DNA from: Podochytrium sp. JEL0797
Taxonomy: Eukaryota; Chytridiomycota; Chytridiomycetes; Chytridiales; Chytriomycetaceae
DNA: 23,471 nucleotides
NCBI GenBank assembly: GCA_027596195.1
Contig: JADGJG010000335.1
Span: forward strand, 1 to 23,471
Direction of reading: 5' to 3'
The position numbers and the translations under genes are program-made. This document shows, piece after piece, positions 1-10,100 of the stretch; the stretch's first letter is position 1; every line of letters starts with the position of its first letter. A model generated the notes under the pieces. It searched no databases. It had not been told where the DNA came from and saw only the letters and a program-made list of their open reading frames with translations.

Positions 1-52
1 CTTTTTGGTGGTTCAATGCGAATCTGGATTTGAGGTTGGTGGTTTGCATTCA

Positions 53-72
53 CCCCCCCCCCCCCCCCCCCC
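53..72. repeat. 20-nt poly-C tract in an intron
   Basis: Twenty consecutive C residues lie about 30 nt before the TTTTTTGCAG acceptor of the first visible exon. The tract may act as an extended pyrimidine tract or be a replication-slippage homopolymer. Its length may be unreliable in sequencing. Confidence 0.85.
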
Positions 73-103
73 TCCCACCCGGCCACTGAATTATTTTTTG
101 CAG

Positions 104-601
104 CGCAATCCTGAATATGATGACAATTGAAACCGCTGTCAATTATCTCGGTTTCGTGAGCAGGAGAACGAAAGGATACGCGCGCCACACCATCAAGAAT
201 TTTCCACCTGCATCCATTCCGACGGGTCACATTGCTGGGATCCCAATGTGTCGGTCCTTTTTCTGGTTCGACAAGGTGAATTCGATACGTTCCCGCACTC
301 CAGAATTTTAACTCAAAATTGGCAGAATCATATCGCACGGACGTCGTTTTATAAGGAAACCATCTTTGTTCCCGAGTTTGGCTTCAAGCGGGGTGATTTT
401 ATTGAGGACACGTTGGGTCAAACAATGCATGCTGAGATTCGTGGGTCTGGAATCGAGGCGTGGAAAAAGTGGGGAATGTTTTTGTATTACCCAGAAGACG
501 GAGAGCTCGTGGTCTTGGTTCACGTGAATGGGAGAATGTATTGTTCTGAAGAAAAGAAAGTTGAGCTGGAGAAAAGGGGCAGAGGGCAAATAGAAGAATA
601 A
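104..601 (+). CDS. 3' end of an unrecognised protein-coding gene (two exons visible)
   Basis: The 5' part lies outside the window. A splice acceptor (TTTTTTGCAG, ending at 103) opens an exon 104-275. Its open frame, from 105, runs to GACAAG followed by a GTGAAT donor. Removing a 50-nt intron (276-325, ending TTGGCAG) joins it in frame to 326-601, which ends in TAA. About 148 residues are visible. Without that intron the upstream frame stops at 311, and the downstream frame has a stop near 128, so the intron is needed. The C-terminal part is rich in aromatic and acidic residues (EFGFKRGDFIEDTLGQ, then WGMFLYYPEDGELVVL) and ends in a charged Lys/Glu tail. I see no signal peptide or membrane segment in the visible part, and I do not recognise the family. 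Confidence 0.55.
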
Positions 602-602
602 A
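597..602 (+). terminator. Polyadenylation signal AATAAA overlapping a stop codon
   Basis: AATAAA overlaps the TAA stop (599-601) of the first gene. A second AATAAA at 646-651 lies inside an exact direct repeat of the same 15 bases (592-606 and 641-655). Either could direct 3' processing; the second leaves a more normal 3' UTR. Confidence 0.45.
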
Positions 603-645
603 CAAAATTAATTGGATTGAAAAAAAGAGGGTAAATACATAGAAG

Positions 646-651
646 AATAAA
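646..651 (+). terminator. Second polyadenylation signal AATAAA
   Basis: This is the second copy of the AGAAGAATAAACAAA repeat, about 45 nt past the stop codon of the first gene and 110 nt before the OST1 start. It is the better placed of the two candidate poly(A) signals. Confidence 0.5.
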
Positions 652-761
652 CAAAGTCACGACTCTTGCCTTCTCCACCGAAACTCCCATCGACAAGTCC
701 ACCGGCGAAGTCATACATGCGCCAAGAGAAAAAACACCCACACATTTTTGCGCACGAAAAA

Positions 762-2985
762 ATGCACATCGTGTACTTGCTCTTCCTCGCGGTGGGCTAC
801 GCCCTCGCGGCACCTGGACTGACGCACACAAATGTGCTTCGTTCGATTGACCTGACGGGCAACGGGATTGTGCGACAGAAGATCAGCGTCAAGGCAACCA
901 ACACGGGCACTTCCCCTGCGACAGAGTACGAGGTTGCAGTTGCTGTTGACCAGATGAAGCACCTCAGTGCAGCGTCTGTGAAGCTGCGCGGCAGCGACGC
1001 CGTGGCAGCGGTGTCTACTGGGCGCGTGTCTGGGTGCGCTGCTTTGTTTATTTATTTGATTATTTGTTTTCTGTTCTTATTTGTTTATTTGTTCAGCGCC
1101 TTCGCCATCTTCTCTGCGCCCCTCTCTGCGCCGCTTGCGCCCGGCGCCTCTGCCGTTGTCGACATTGCGCTTGTCTTTACCGAGTCCGTGCGTCCGCTTC
1201 CCGCCGTGATTGGCCAGAACGACCAGCAGTTTCTGCTGTTCCAGTTCAGCGCCTATTTCGACTCGCCCTACGACTCAAAGAAGCAAAAGACGGTCGTGAG
1301 GTGTGTTGTTTTCTTTACCCTTCGCTGTGTCCTCCCTCTGATCCCACTGCAGAATGCCCTCCGGTGAAACCATCGTCAACCCCACAGGCCCTGAGCCCTT
1401 TGCCAAGAAGGGCTCCGTCGTCTCGTACGGGCCCTATGAAGACATTGCCGCCCTTGACTCTGCTCCCGTCTCGCTCCACTACAAGGACAACAAGCCCATC
1501 CTCGTCGCAAAGTCGCTGCAGCGCGATCTCGAGTTGAGCCACTGGGGCTCCAACTTGGACATTACCGAGTACTACGACCTGTACCACCGCGGCGCGGCGT
1601 GAGTTTCTCTCCTAGTTTTTTTCGTTTGGACCCACTGACACCCCCCACCAAAACCAAAAAGCCTTCGCGACAAGCTCTTCTCACGCGTCGACTTCCAATT
1701 TGCCCAAAACACCCGCGCCTCGCGATCCAACGTTCTCGAAGGATTCCGCGTGACCCTCCCACCCAAGGCCGCGCACGTGTACTTCCGCGACGACATTGGC
1801 AACGTGTCCACCACCAACTACCGCAAATCCATGATCCGCGACAGCATTCTGGACGTGAGACCCCGTTACCCGTTGTATGGCGGCTGGAAGTACAACTGGC
1901 ACCAAACGTACGACTTGCCGTTGAATGATTACCTCAAGAAGGACACGACCACGGGGAGATATCTGTTGCAGGTTAAGTTTATGGGCAGTTTGTCGAATGT
2001 GACGATTGAGGATGCGCGGTTGAGAGTTGTGTTGCCTGAGGGAGCTTTGTGAGTTTGAATTTTTGTCTCGTCCACCCCCTCCCTTTGCCCGTCTTTTTGG
2101 TTCATCAGATTCTGAGTTGTGGTTTCTTGCGCAAAAACAACAGGAATGTCAAGGTCGACCTCCCCTTCCAGGCCGACTCCATCACCCACGGCAAATTCTA
2201 CACCAACTTTGACTCCATCGGCCGTCCGATGATTACAATCCAAAAGAACAACGCTGCCGACGAGTACGCCGTGAACGTTCAGGTAACCCTCATATTTCAG
2301 TAATAAAGCACCAAAATCTTTCTAAATTGCCCCCCTTTCCCACCCCAATCAGATCTCCTATGAATACCCCACCTTCGAACTCTACCGCAAACCCCTCGTT
2401 ATCTCCACGACCCTCTTTGGCCTCCTCCTGTTTGGCATCTTTTACACGCGCCTCGACTTTTCCCTCGTCCGCGCTGGTTCCGAACCCTCCTCCAAAGACA
2501 TTGCCTCCCTCCTCTCGACCCACCGCCAAAACGCCACCAAAACCATTGCTCTCGCGCAAACCGCGTACGTGTCGCTCGATGCTGTGTTTGAAAAGCGCCG
2601 CAGCGGAACGTGCGATGAAGCCGCGTACAACACCGTGAAGGCGGAGCAAGGCGAGAAACTTGAGCGTTGCTACGTGCGGTTGGCGAAGGGCAAAGAGGCG
2701 ATTGCGAAAGCGGCTGCGGGGGCTGGCAAGAAAGCTGCCGGAGTGGATGAAGCCAAGGATTTTGTGAAGGGGATGGAGGAGTTGGAGAAGGGGTTGAAGC
2801 AGCGGTTTGTGAAGGCTGTGGCGTACCAAGGCGCCGTGTTAGGGTTCTTGAAGGAGATTGCCGAGACGCAGGTTGTGGATGAGAAGAAGAAGAATGTGAT
2901 TCAGGAGAAGGTTGTGGTGTTTGAGAAGGAGAAGAGGGATGGGAATGCGGCGTTGACGGCGATTTGTGAGAGGGTGGAGGTTTGA
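762..2985 (+). CDS. OST1: Ribophorin I, oligosaccharyltransferase subunit 1 (OST1/RPN1)
   Basis: This is a subunit of the ER oligosaccharyltransferase complex, which moves the lipid-linked glycan onto Asn in Asn-X-Ser/Thr of nascent proteins. Exons are 762-1033, 1097-1300, 1353-1598, 1662-2048, 2144-2282 and 2353-2985; all join in frame to 626 residues (human RPN1 is about 607). The ATG at 762 begins a signal peptide (MHIVYLLFLAVGYALAAPG). Family hallmarks are the luminal LSHWGSN stretch, YFRDDIGNVSTT, RPRYPLYGGWK, LPEGA and DSIGRP. A single membrane helix (about ISTTLFGLLLFGIFYTRLDF) follows, then a Lys/Glu-rich cytosolic tail of about 180 residues. Introns are 52-95 nt. An earlier in-frame ATG at 666 would hide the signal peptide and is not preferred. 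Identification is secure; exact splice sites come from frame and consensus only. Confidence 0.93.
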
Positions 2986-3358
2986 GTTTTGGGAGAGCGT
3001 TTGTTGGGGGTGGTTGGTGAAAAGATTATTTGGAGAAATACACTTTGTGATTTGAATTTCCGTGTATTAGAGTTGAGCATTGACTATTGAGAAGCGAACT
3101 TTCAACTTAGGGCGGTAACGGGTTCGAGTGAGTCACGGCCGAATACTCTGTTTTTCGCGTTTTCTGTGACGGGATTCGAAACTGAGAATAATCCCGCATG
3201 AATAGAATCAAGGGAGACGACGCATCTGCATTGGGTACTCACGCAACCAGAAGGAATACGCCGGGATTCGTGTTTTTTGTTGTTTTTCTGCCGCACGCGA
3301 AGAAAAAAAAAACGCAAAACTCTCCCATCGCGGACCCTCTTTGCCAGACATCCCCGAA
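2986..3358 (+). promoter_or_regulatory. Intergenic region holding the leader and 5'-UTR intron of the next gene
   Basis: No convincing ORF is present and no AATAAA was found after OST1. CTTTCAACTTA at about 3099 looks like a pyrimidine-rich initiator. It is followed by GCGGTAACGG (3112-3121) and a consensus donor GTGAGT at 3128. An acceptor CTCTTTGCCAG ends at 3347, eleven bases before the ATG at 3359. This predicts a 220-nt intron in the 5' UTR. The same arrangement occurs before the ubiquitin-L40 gene. Confidence 0.5.
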
Positions 3359-4175
3359 ATGCGATCGTCCGTCTATTCCAACCTCTTCTCTCGGACAGCA
3401 TCCGCATCCTTCAAATCATCCTCTGCACGAGCCCAATTCACGAAAGCCTCGGCCAACGCATTCCACTCGACGGCGAACCCGAACGCTTCGTCGACGCCGT
3501 TCGGATCCACCTCGTCGTCTTCTTCAACACCAAACTCGTTTGGATCTTCGGCGTCGGGGATGTTTAGTCAGGCGAGGCTTGTGGTGAGTTTTTTTTTGGT
3601 TTGGAGAACTGTGGTTCCGGCGAGGGATTGGGGATGTTGTTGAAGGGAGGGGGGTACAATCGGCTCAAATGCTTCACTTGAACTCGAAACGATGATCATG
3701 GAATGTTTTTCGAACGGATGGTGCGCGGGGGGTGAGCCAAGGGCGGAAGTTTGCACTTTTTATCCAAGCTGCTGTTGGTCGCCGCACGCATGCACAAACC
3801 CCCTCCTCCCACGAAACTCACGCATGCGAACCTCCCACTTCCATGTTTTTCTAATATGTATTTCCACTCTTCCTCTCCCCAAGGCCACAACACCAACTTG
3901 CCCGTTAGTGCGAGCGTCAACGTTGCGTGCCCAACTTTCAAGCATTTGGTATGCATCTGTCAAAGACGACATCTAACATATCCTTAGGTTGTCTTTCCCC
4001 TTCTTTTTCGTTTTCTGATCCTTGTTTCTTTTTTGGACGGAGAGGGTTATTACATTTTCTCTGCCCTCCCCTCTACTTCCCCGAATTCTCACCACTCACG
4101 TCTGATTTAATTGTGATTTGATTCTAACCTGCCTGCTTTGATTTTAGGTTGACGAACGGCGACGATGACACATGA
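3359..4175 (+). CDS. Small putative mitochondria-targeted protein, gene model tentative
   Basis: The first exon (3359-3583) encodes 75 residues starting MRSSVYSNLFSRTASASFKS. It is rich in Ser, Ala and Arg with no acidic residue, as in a mitochondrial presequence, then becomes a low-complexity Ser/Thr/Asn stretch. It ends at a GTGAGT donor. Likely further exons are 3884-3948 (acceptor CTCCCCAAG) and 4148-4175 (acceptor GATTTTAG after a CTAAC branch site). They join in frame to a 105-residue protein ending WLTNGDDDT. The introns would be 300 and 199 nt, longer than most here but like the long leader intron of the neighbouring ubiquitin gene. In another frame, 3884-3948 reads LPVSASVNVACPTFKHL, so the middle exon is uncertain; a further intron could also lie at 3949-3987. 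I do not recognise the family. Confidence 0.35.
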
Positions 4176-5295
<1,120 letters not shown>

Positions 5296-5417
5296 ACTTC
5301 CGGCTTTTATGGGTCGAATTGTTTGTGTAAATTTTGCTTCGTTCATGGCAAAAGAACCCAAATTTCCTTCTTTGTTGATGGTTGTTTTGTTGGAGGATTT
5401 GCATGTGTGGATCGTTC

Positions 5418-5423
5418 AATAAA
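5418..5423 (+). terminator. Polyadenylation signal of ubiquitin-L40
   Basis: AATAAA lies 123 nt past the stop codon, after a T-rich 3' UTR. The next gene converges from the other strand. Confidence 0.7.
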
Positions 5424-5503
5424 TGATTGATACAAGATATGTGATTGTTTTTTACTGTGTGTTCGCGAGTTTAACGAAGGACCCACTGAAAGTCCTCTCT
5501 TTC

Positions 5504-5509
5504 TTTATT
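5504..5509 (-). terminator. Polyadenylation signal of the minus-strand secreted protein
   Basis: TTTATT on the plus strand reads AATAAA on the minus strand, 37 nt downstream of the stop at 5546-5548. Confidence 0.65.
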
Positions 5510-5545
5510 GTTTGCTCTTAAAATGAAGATAGATGTAGTGTTGAT

Positions 5546-6259
5546 TCAGCAATTGCCACCAGGGCATCCCGTATCTGCCTTCGCTTCACAATTTCCAGTC
5601 GGACAGCCCCCGCTGATTCCTGTGCCGCTGCCAAGTTCCGTGCCAGCACCAATTCCACAGTTTTCGCCGCAACCCGAGCCAACCCCGCTTCCACAGTTTC
5701 CCCCCACACAGCCAGTTCCGCCAATTCCAGCACCTTCTTCGATAATCACGACTGTTGTGGCGACGTTGGTTTTCGTAACTCTCCTGCATTTGAAGCGCGG
5801 AGGAGGCTTGATCGTGACTGCTTGGATAACAACAATAACTGTATTCTGTCCAGCGGTGGGTGGTACGGATGGATTTTTGACTTTTGGTGTCGCGGCGAGG
5901 ACGGTTGCTTGAGTGGGAGGCGGCACAGCGACCGGTGTGGACGGAATTTTTTGGGTGGGACTCGGGGCGATTACGGGTGGAATGCGCGGCAGTGTAGTTC
6001 CTTCTTTGGGAATCGCTTTGTTCACGGGAGGAGGGTTGTTGTTGGTGGATGCAGGTGTTGTTGGGAGTGGGGAGTTTGTGACTTGTTGGATTGCTGTTGG
6101 AGCTGGGTTTCCGGTCATGATTCCGTCCTTGCTCGACATCGTTGTGAGGTTCGCTGTGGGCCAGTACACCATGGGTGGGCCTTGAGGATCGACGATTCCG
6201 ATGGCGAGCGATGTTGGGAGCAGGGAGCACAAAGTGGACAGGATCAGTGACGGTCTCAT
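5546..6259 (-). CDS. Secreted Pro/Thr-rich protein with C-terminal Gly/Cys repeats
   Basis: One exon encodes 237 residues. The chosen ATG at 6259 begins a textbook signal peptide (MRPSLILSTLCSLLPTSLAIG); the ATG 18 codons upstream would bury it. The middle (about residues 45-155) is rich in Pro, Thr, Asn and Ala, like a glycosylated stalk. After a short Val/Ile-rich segment, the last 60 residues are Gly-rich with four Cys-x3-Cys or Cys-x2-Cys units: CVGGNC, CGENC, CPTGNC and CPGGNC. The final unit is the C-terminus itself. There is no GPI-like hydrophobic tail. It is likely a wall or extracellular protein, with function unknown. The antisense strand is also open (5508-5912) but lacks a signal peptide; the poly(A) signal at 5509-5504 supports the minus strand. 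Confidence 0.65.
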   Translation of the reverse strand: MRPSLILSTLCSLLPTSLAIGIVDPQGPPMVYWPTANLTTMSSKDGIMTGNPAPTAIQQVTNSPLPTTPASTNNNPPPVNKAIPKEGTTLPRIPPVIAPSPTQKIPSTPVAVPPPTQATVLAATPKVKNPSVPPTAGQNTVIVVIQAVTIKPPPRFKCRRVTKTNVATTVVIIEEGAGIGGTGCVGGNCGSGVGSGCGENCGIGAGTELGSGTGISGGCPTGNCEAKADTGCPGGNC

Positions 6260-6507
6260 TACTGTTTGATGGAGGATAATGAATGATTGAATCAAAAAAA
6301 CGCGCACGTTCATAATTGCATTGGCATGAAATTTTTTTGATCAGGTGTGGATTTTGTTGAAAAACATCTGAAGGAACTGAACGCGTTCTTGTATTCGACC
6401 AGAAAAGCTCCATATTATCAATGCAATCGAGTTTGACGTCTGGAAGAAGATTGGTGTGCAAATAACAAAGGAAACGGAAAACGCGTTCAGAAACAAAAAA
6501 ATTCCAA
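6260..6507. promoter_or_regulatory. Divergent promoter region
   Basis: These 248 nt separate the starts of the minus-strand secreted protein and the plus-strand MGC-anchored protein. The region is A/T-rich and must carry both 5' UTRs and promoters. No TATA box or shared element stands out. Confidence 0.4.
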
Positions 6508-7063
6508 ATGGGCTGCACATCGTCCAAAGCCGTCGAATCACCACCAGAAGTCCCTGCAACGAATCAACCTCTTAAGTGGCGCGAAACAGAGTTTGCTGGA
6601 GAAAAATGGACACCCATCGAAAAACTCTTCAATCTCCCGCCCGATCACGAAGTCAAGGCAAAGCTCAAGGCTTGGTGCAAACAAAGTTCAGAAGCCAAGG
6701 GTGCAAAATTATTGGAAACGATCGAGGCGTTCGACGACGTTGCAAAGCGTCGTGCTGTTTTCCAAAGTGGACAAAGGTGTACCCGATTTCCTTTTGAGCG
6801 TGTCATTTTTTAAACTCGCTTATCATAATAGATGCGGGGACTCTCTTGAAGCTGGACAAGGAGTGCTTGAAGCGAATGCGAAATCCATTGTCGACAAATT
6901 CTTGACGGAAGGAAGCAACAAATACTTGGGAAACGTGCTTGGGGGTGAATGGGTCGACAAAGCATTCCTCTTGAAGCTCAATTTGATAAACACGACCGAA
7001 TTTGATTCGTTGGCCTTGGCGTTGGTTGCCTGTTTTCAAAACGCGGTCAATAAATTCAACTGA
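6508..7063 (+). CDS. N-terminally lipidated small protein with RGS-like pattern
   Basis: Exons 6508-6776 and 6832-7063 are joined across a 55-nt intron (donor GTGTAC, acceptor CATAATAG), giving 166 residues. The N-terminus MGCTSSK fits N-myristoylation of Gly2 (Ser at position 6) plus palmitoylation of Cys3, so the protein is probably membrane-anchored. From about residue 33 the spacing resembles an RGS domain. A first helix WTPIEKLF is followed by a segment ending LLETIEAFDDV, then AKSIVDKFLTEG, and lastly EFDSLALALVACFQNAVNKF, the position of the FDxAQ...M...F helix. RGS proteins speed GTP hydrolysis by G-alpha. The assignment rests on pattern only; it could be an unrelated helical protein. 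The gene itself is well supported. Confidence 0.65.
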
Positions 7064-7198
7064 CACCTCCATTCTGTATTTTTGACGCCCAATTGTCATG
7101 AGTAAGAAGGCGGTGAAGAGTAGTGCAGGGTAGAAATGAAGATAATTGGACAAAAACCAATTTTGACAATTCCAACGGCTTCTTTTCCGCAGACAGCT

Positions 7199-10100
7199 AT
7201 GAGTGAACGGCCCGAATCATTATCACGAAGCGCGTCAGCTCACTCGGCTGCTTCATCCTCCACATTTTATAGCAGCGATCTATATAGTTCGGATGACGCG
7301 ACTGAAACAACTCTTCGAAAACTTACGGCGGACAAGTCGTCTACAACCTCCATCTCTGTCGTTTCGCCGCAATCCCTACCACCCATCTCAGTTGCAGGGA
7401 AATCGGCGTCACAAACTCTCCTTGCGGCCAAACAAACTACTGCAAAATTCGAGCTCGATCACGTCCGGAAACCACCGGGCCCCTCAAAAGGAGGCCTCGA
7501 GCAGGAAACACCGCTCGTTTTCCCATGGAAACGAACCAAATCGGTTGTCCAGGCGATGGGTGTGCAGCGAAAAATGGCACGCGACACGAGCAAGAACGAA
7601 AGAAAGCTTCGAAAACAGAATTTGAAAAGCGTTCCGGACATTCCCGTCAAAGCTTTAAAATTGGGTCGATTGGGGGCATTAAAGTCGCAAACAAAGGGAC
7701 CTGGATTCTATGGAAGCCAGGAAAGGATAACTAGTGAAAGCGGGTCTTTACGAAATTCTTCGGCCCTGATCCCTTCAGCAAAAAAAACTGACGAGGCAGA
7801 AGATGAAACGGCTGATTCGGACGAAGATCAAGATGATATGGCAGATTTGAAAACTTCCCAATTGCTGAACATGACGATACCACATGGTTTTCAATTGGTG
7901 CGAACTTTGATGCAAAGGCCATGCGTCAAAAACGTGATCAACGCGTCTTCAAATAATAGCGACTCTTTTGCAGTGCTGGATAGTTATCATGCGCAATTGA
8001 TTCGAGGAACGATGAGAGCCGCAAAGTTGTCGGTTGGGGAGGAGAGGGGTGTTCCTAATTCCCATCTTACTGGGACAAGCAGATGGCTGTTCATTGAAAA
8101 GTTTAAAATTCTGGTTGCTGCTACATTGCATTTGGAGCTCAAGGTTTGTGGAATCCACGATCAATTGTTTCTGACTTTTGAGATTAGGTGCTAGGACCTA
8201 GTTTGGAGTTGCTATCGCAGACCTCAAGTATCAAGCCTGTTCTAAGGTAAAATAGATACTCATTGGTGCTCTGTCTGCATCTACTCATACGATTTCGTGC
8301 AGCTTGGATTTTAACGCTGATCGTGACGAATTAATTGCAGCGGGGATCGGTAACATACGGGTAAGCATTTGTTGCTAAAGAAACAGAAGCCTAATTTATT
8401 TTATAGATATGGAACGTTGCAATGACAAAGGGGGCATTCAGAGTCACGAGCCCACCGAGGCTCGTCATAGAGGACGTTGACCATGAAGATTGGATTACCC
8501 ATACGGTTCTGAACAAATATCTGAATAAGCTCATTGCAGCATGTGATTGCGATATATTGGTGAGTTGACTGGTTTTCTAAAACTCGTAAACTGAGTTGCC
8601 TATACTTTTTCCAGATATACGATTACGACACTGGAAAGCGCCTCGATCGAATGCGTGGAATACATGATCTTTCTATTAGTGCCATGTTATTTTATGAGCC
8701 GCATCAGTATCTTATAACAGCATCGAAGGATTCAAACAGTAAAGACTGTTCTGTTTTATCGAAGCTCTCTAAATGCTATACTACCATTTAGTTAAAATAT
8801 GGACGAGGTATTTCCTCTTCATGCTCGAGTTGAAGTCGCCAACAAATTCGCCAGTGACAGGCTTGGCGATCGTAAACCCCGAGGATGCAGAATCCATGCG
8901 CAACACTTTCTTGCTCTCATCTTATGTTGATGGTGCCATTCGCCTATGGAGCATAGAAACTGGTCACTGCATCTATAAATATGACACTTTCAGCGATTGT
9001 ATCGGTCTCGGATGGCTTAGAACAGACGTGTTTTTTCATTACACAAACGATCGCATTTGCGTGTGGAACTTGAATCGCAGATACATTTCGTTTTCAACCA
9101 TCAATACAGAAGTAACGAGTATGAGGAGGATTGAGGTTCCCGGTTCATATCCCCGAATTTTGGCTGTTTGTTCGGACGCTTCGATCAAGCTGTTGTCCCC
9201 AGTGACGGGCGCAACGTTGCTGACTGCGTTCCCTGTTATCAAAGAATCCGTTATCAATACCGTGGAGTACGATATTGTGTCCAGTAAGCCCTTGGCTTTG
9301 TTTGACGTGTTCGCGAATCTGAATTTGGAATAGATATGTTGTGGTCCCTGACTGCCAGTGGTGACGTATTCGTTTACTCAACCATCATGAATCCAGCGAA
9401 AATCGTTGATGAATGGAAGACTCAAGGTGAATACTTCATCATCTTTTACGTTTCACTGACGCGTTTTACCAGTCGGCAAAGATTTGATCACGTGCATGTC
9501 AGCGTTTCGCACGGTGCCCAAGGGAGGCAAGCGATCCCTCACCGATCTCAAATCATCGGCAATATATACGTTGTTTGGGGCCACAGACACGGGACAGGTT
9601 TTGACATTGGATATTCGAGTGCACGGTGGAGAAAGACGCGTGCTGCTTCAAGCGCATGTTGCTAAGATTACTGCAATTCATTGCTGCTCGGAAAAGAGAC
9701 AACTTATAACGGCCTCTTTCGGTAAATATGCGGCAGAGAGTTTCCATGCAGTCTATTAATCTTTTCGTAGATGGGCTCATCAAACTCTGGGCAATCTCTT
9801 GGACGGATAAGATGGACACGACAAGCAAAGACGCCGAAAACCCTGACCTATGTCTCCAGATCATTCCGTATACGGCGATTTCCACGTACAATCTCGTTAA
9901 AATGCCAACAGGATGCGCGACCCATATCTGCCTCAACTCTGGCTCCGAGACAGCGGCATTTGGCTCAGACTCTAATTTCATACACTTGTTTAATTGGGAC
10001 GCTCAAGGATTTAGCGAAATGAAGAAGAGGCATGTTGCGGATGAGGATCACGTCAAACTCGTCACATTTGTCTCGGGTGTGGCAAGCTTGAGACTCTTTG

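Noticed and set aside
655..830. Possible coding stretch reading TTLAFSTETPIDKSTGEV upstream of OST1
   Set aside because: It has no ATG, overlaps the OST1 start in another frame and ends at a stop inside exon 1; probably a chance open frame in the 5' UTR.
2290..2829. Minus-strand 179-residue ORF
   Set aside because: It lies fully antisense to the last exon of OST1, whose frame is secure; no independent protein features.
3118..3130. GGTTCGAGT resembling a tRNA B box
   Set aside because: No A box, no cloverleaf pairing and no acceptor-stem complementarity could be found around it.
5508..5912. Plus-strand 134-residue Pro-rich ORF with a hydrophobic stretch
   Set aside because: It is antisense to the secreted protein, has no signal peptide, and its Pro-rich character mirrors the Gly-rich coding strand. 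The minus-strand poly(A) signal and signal peptide favour the other strand.
5586..6527. Minus-strand 313-residue ORF
   Set aside because: It is a different frame over the same secreted-protein gene and runs across the divergent promoter into the start of the next gene. Its composition (His, Arg, Asn) is typical of a shadow frame.
8792..8807. A 16-nt micro-exon in the WD-repeat gene ending at a GTATTTCC donor
   Set aside because: The frame reads straight through this possible donor into the next WD blade, so no intron is needed there.
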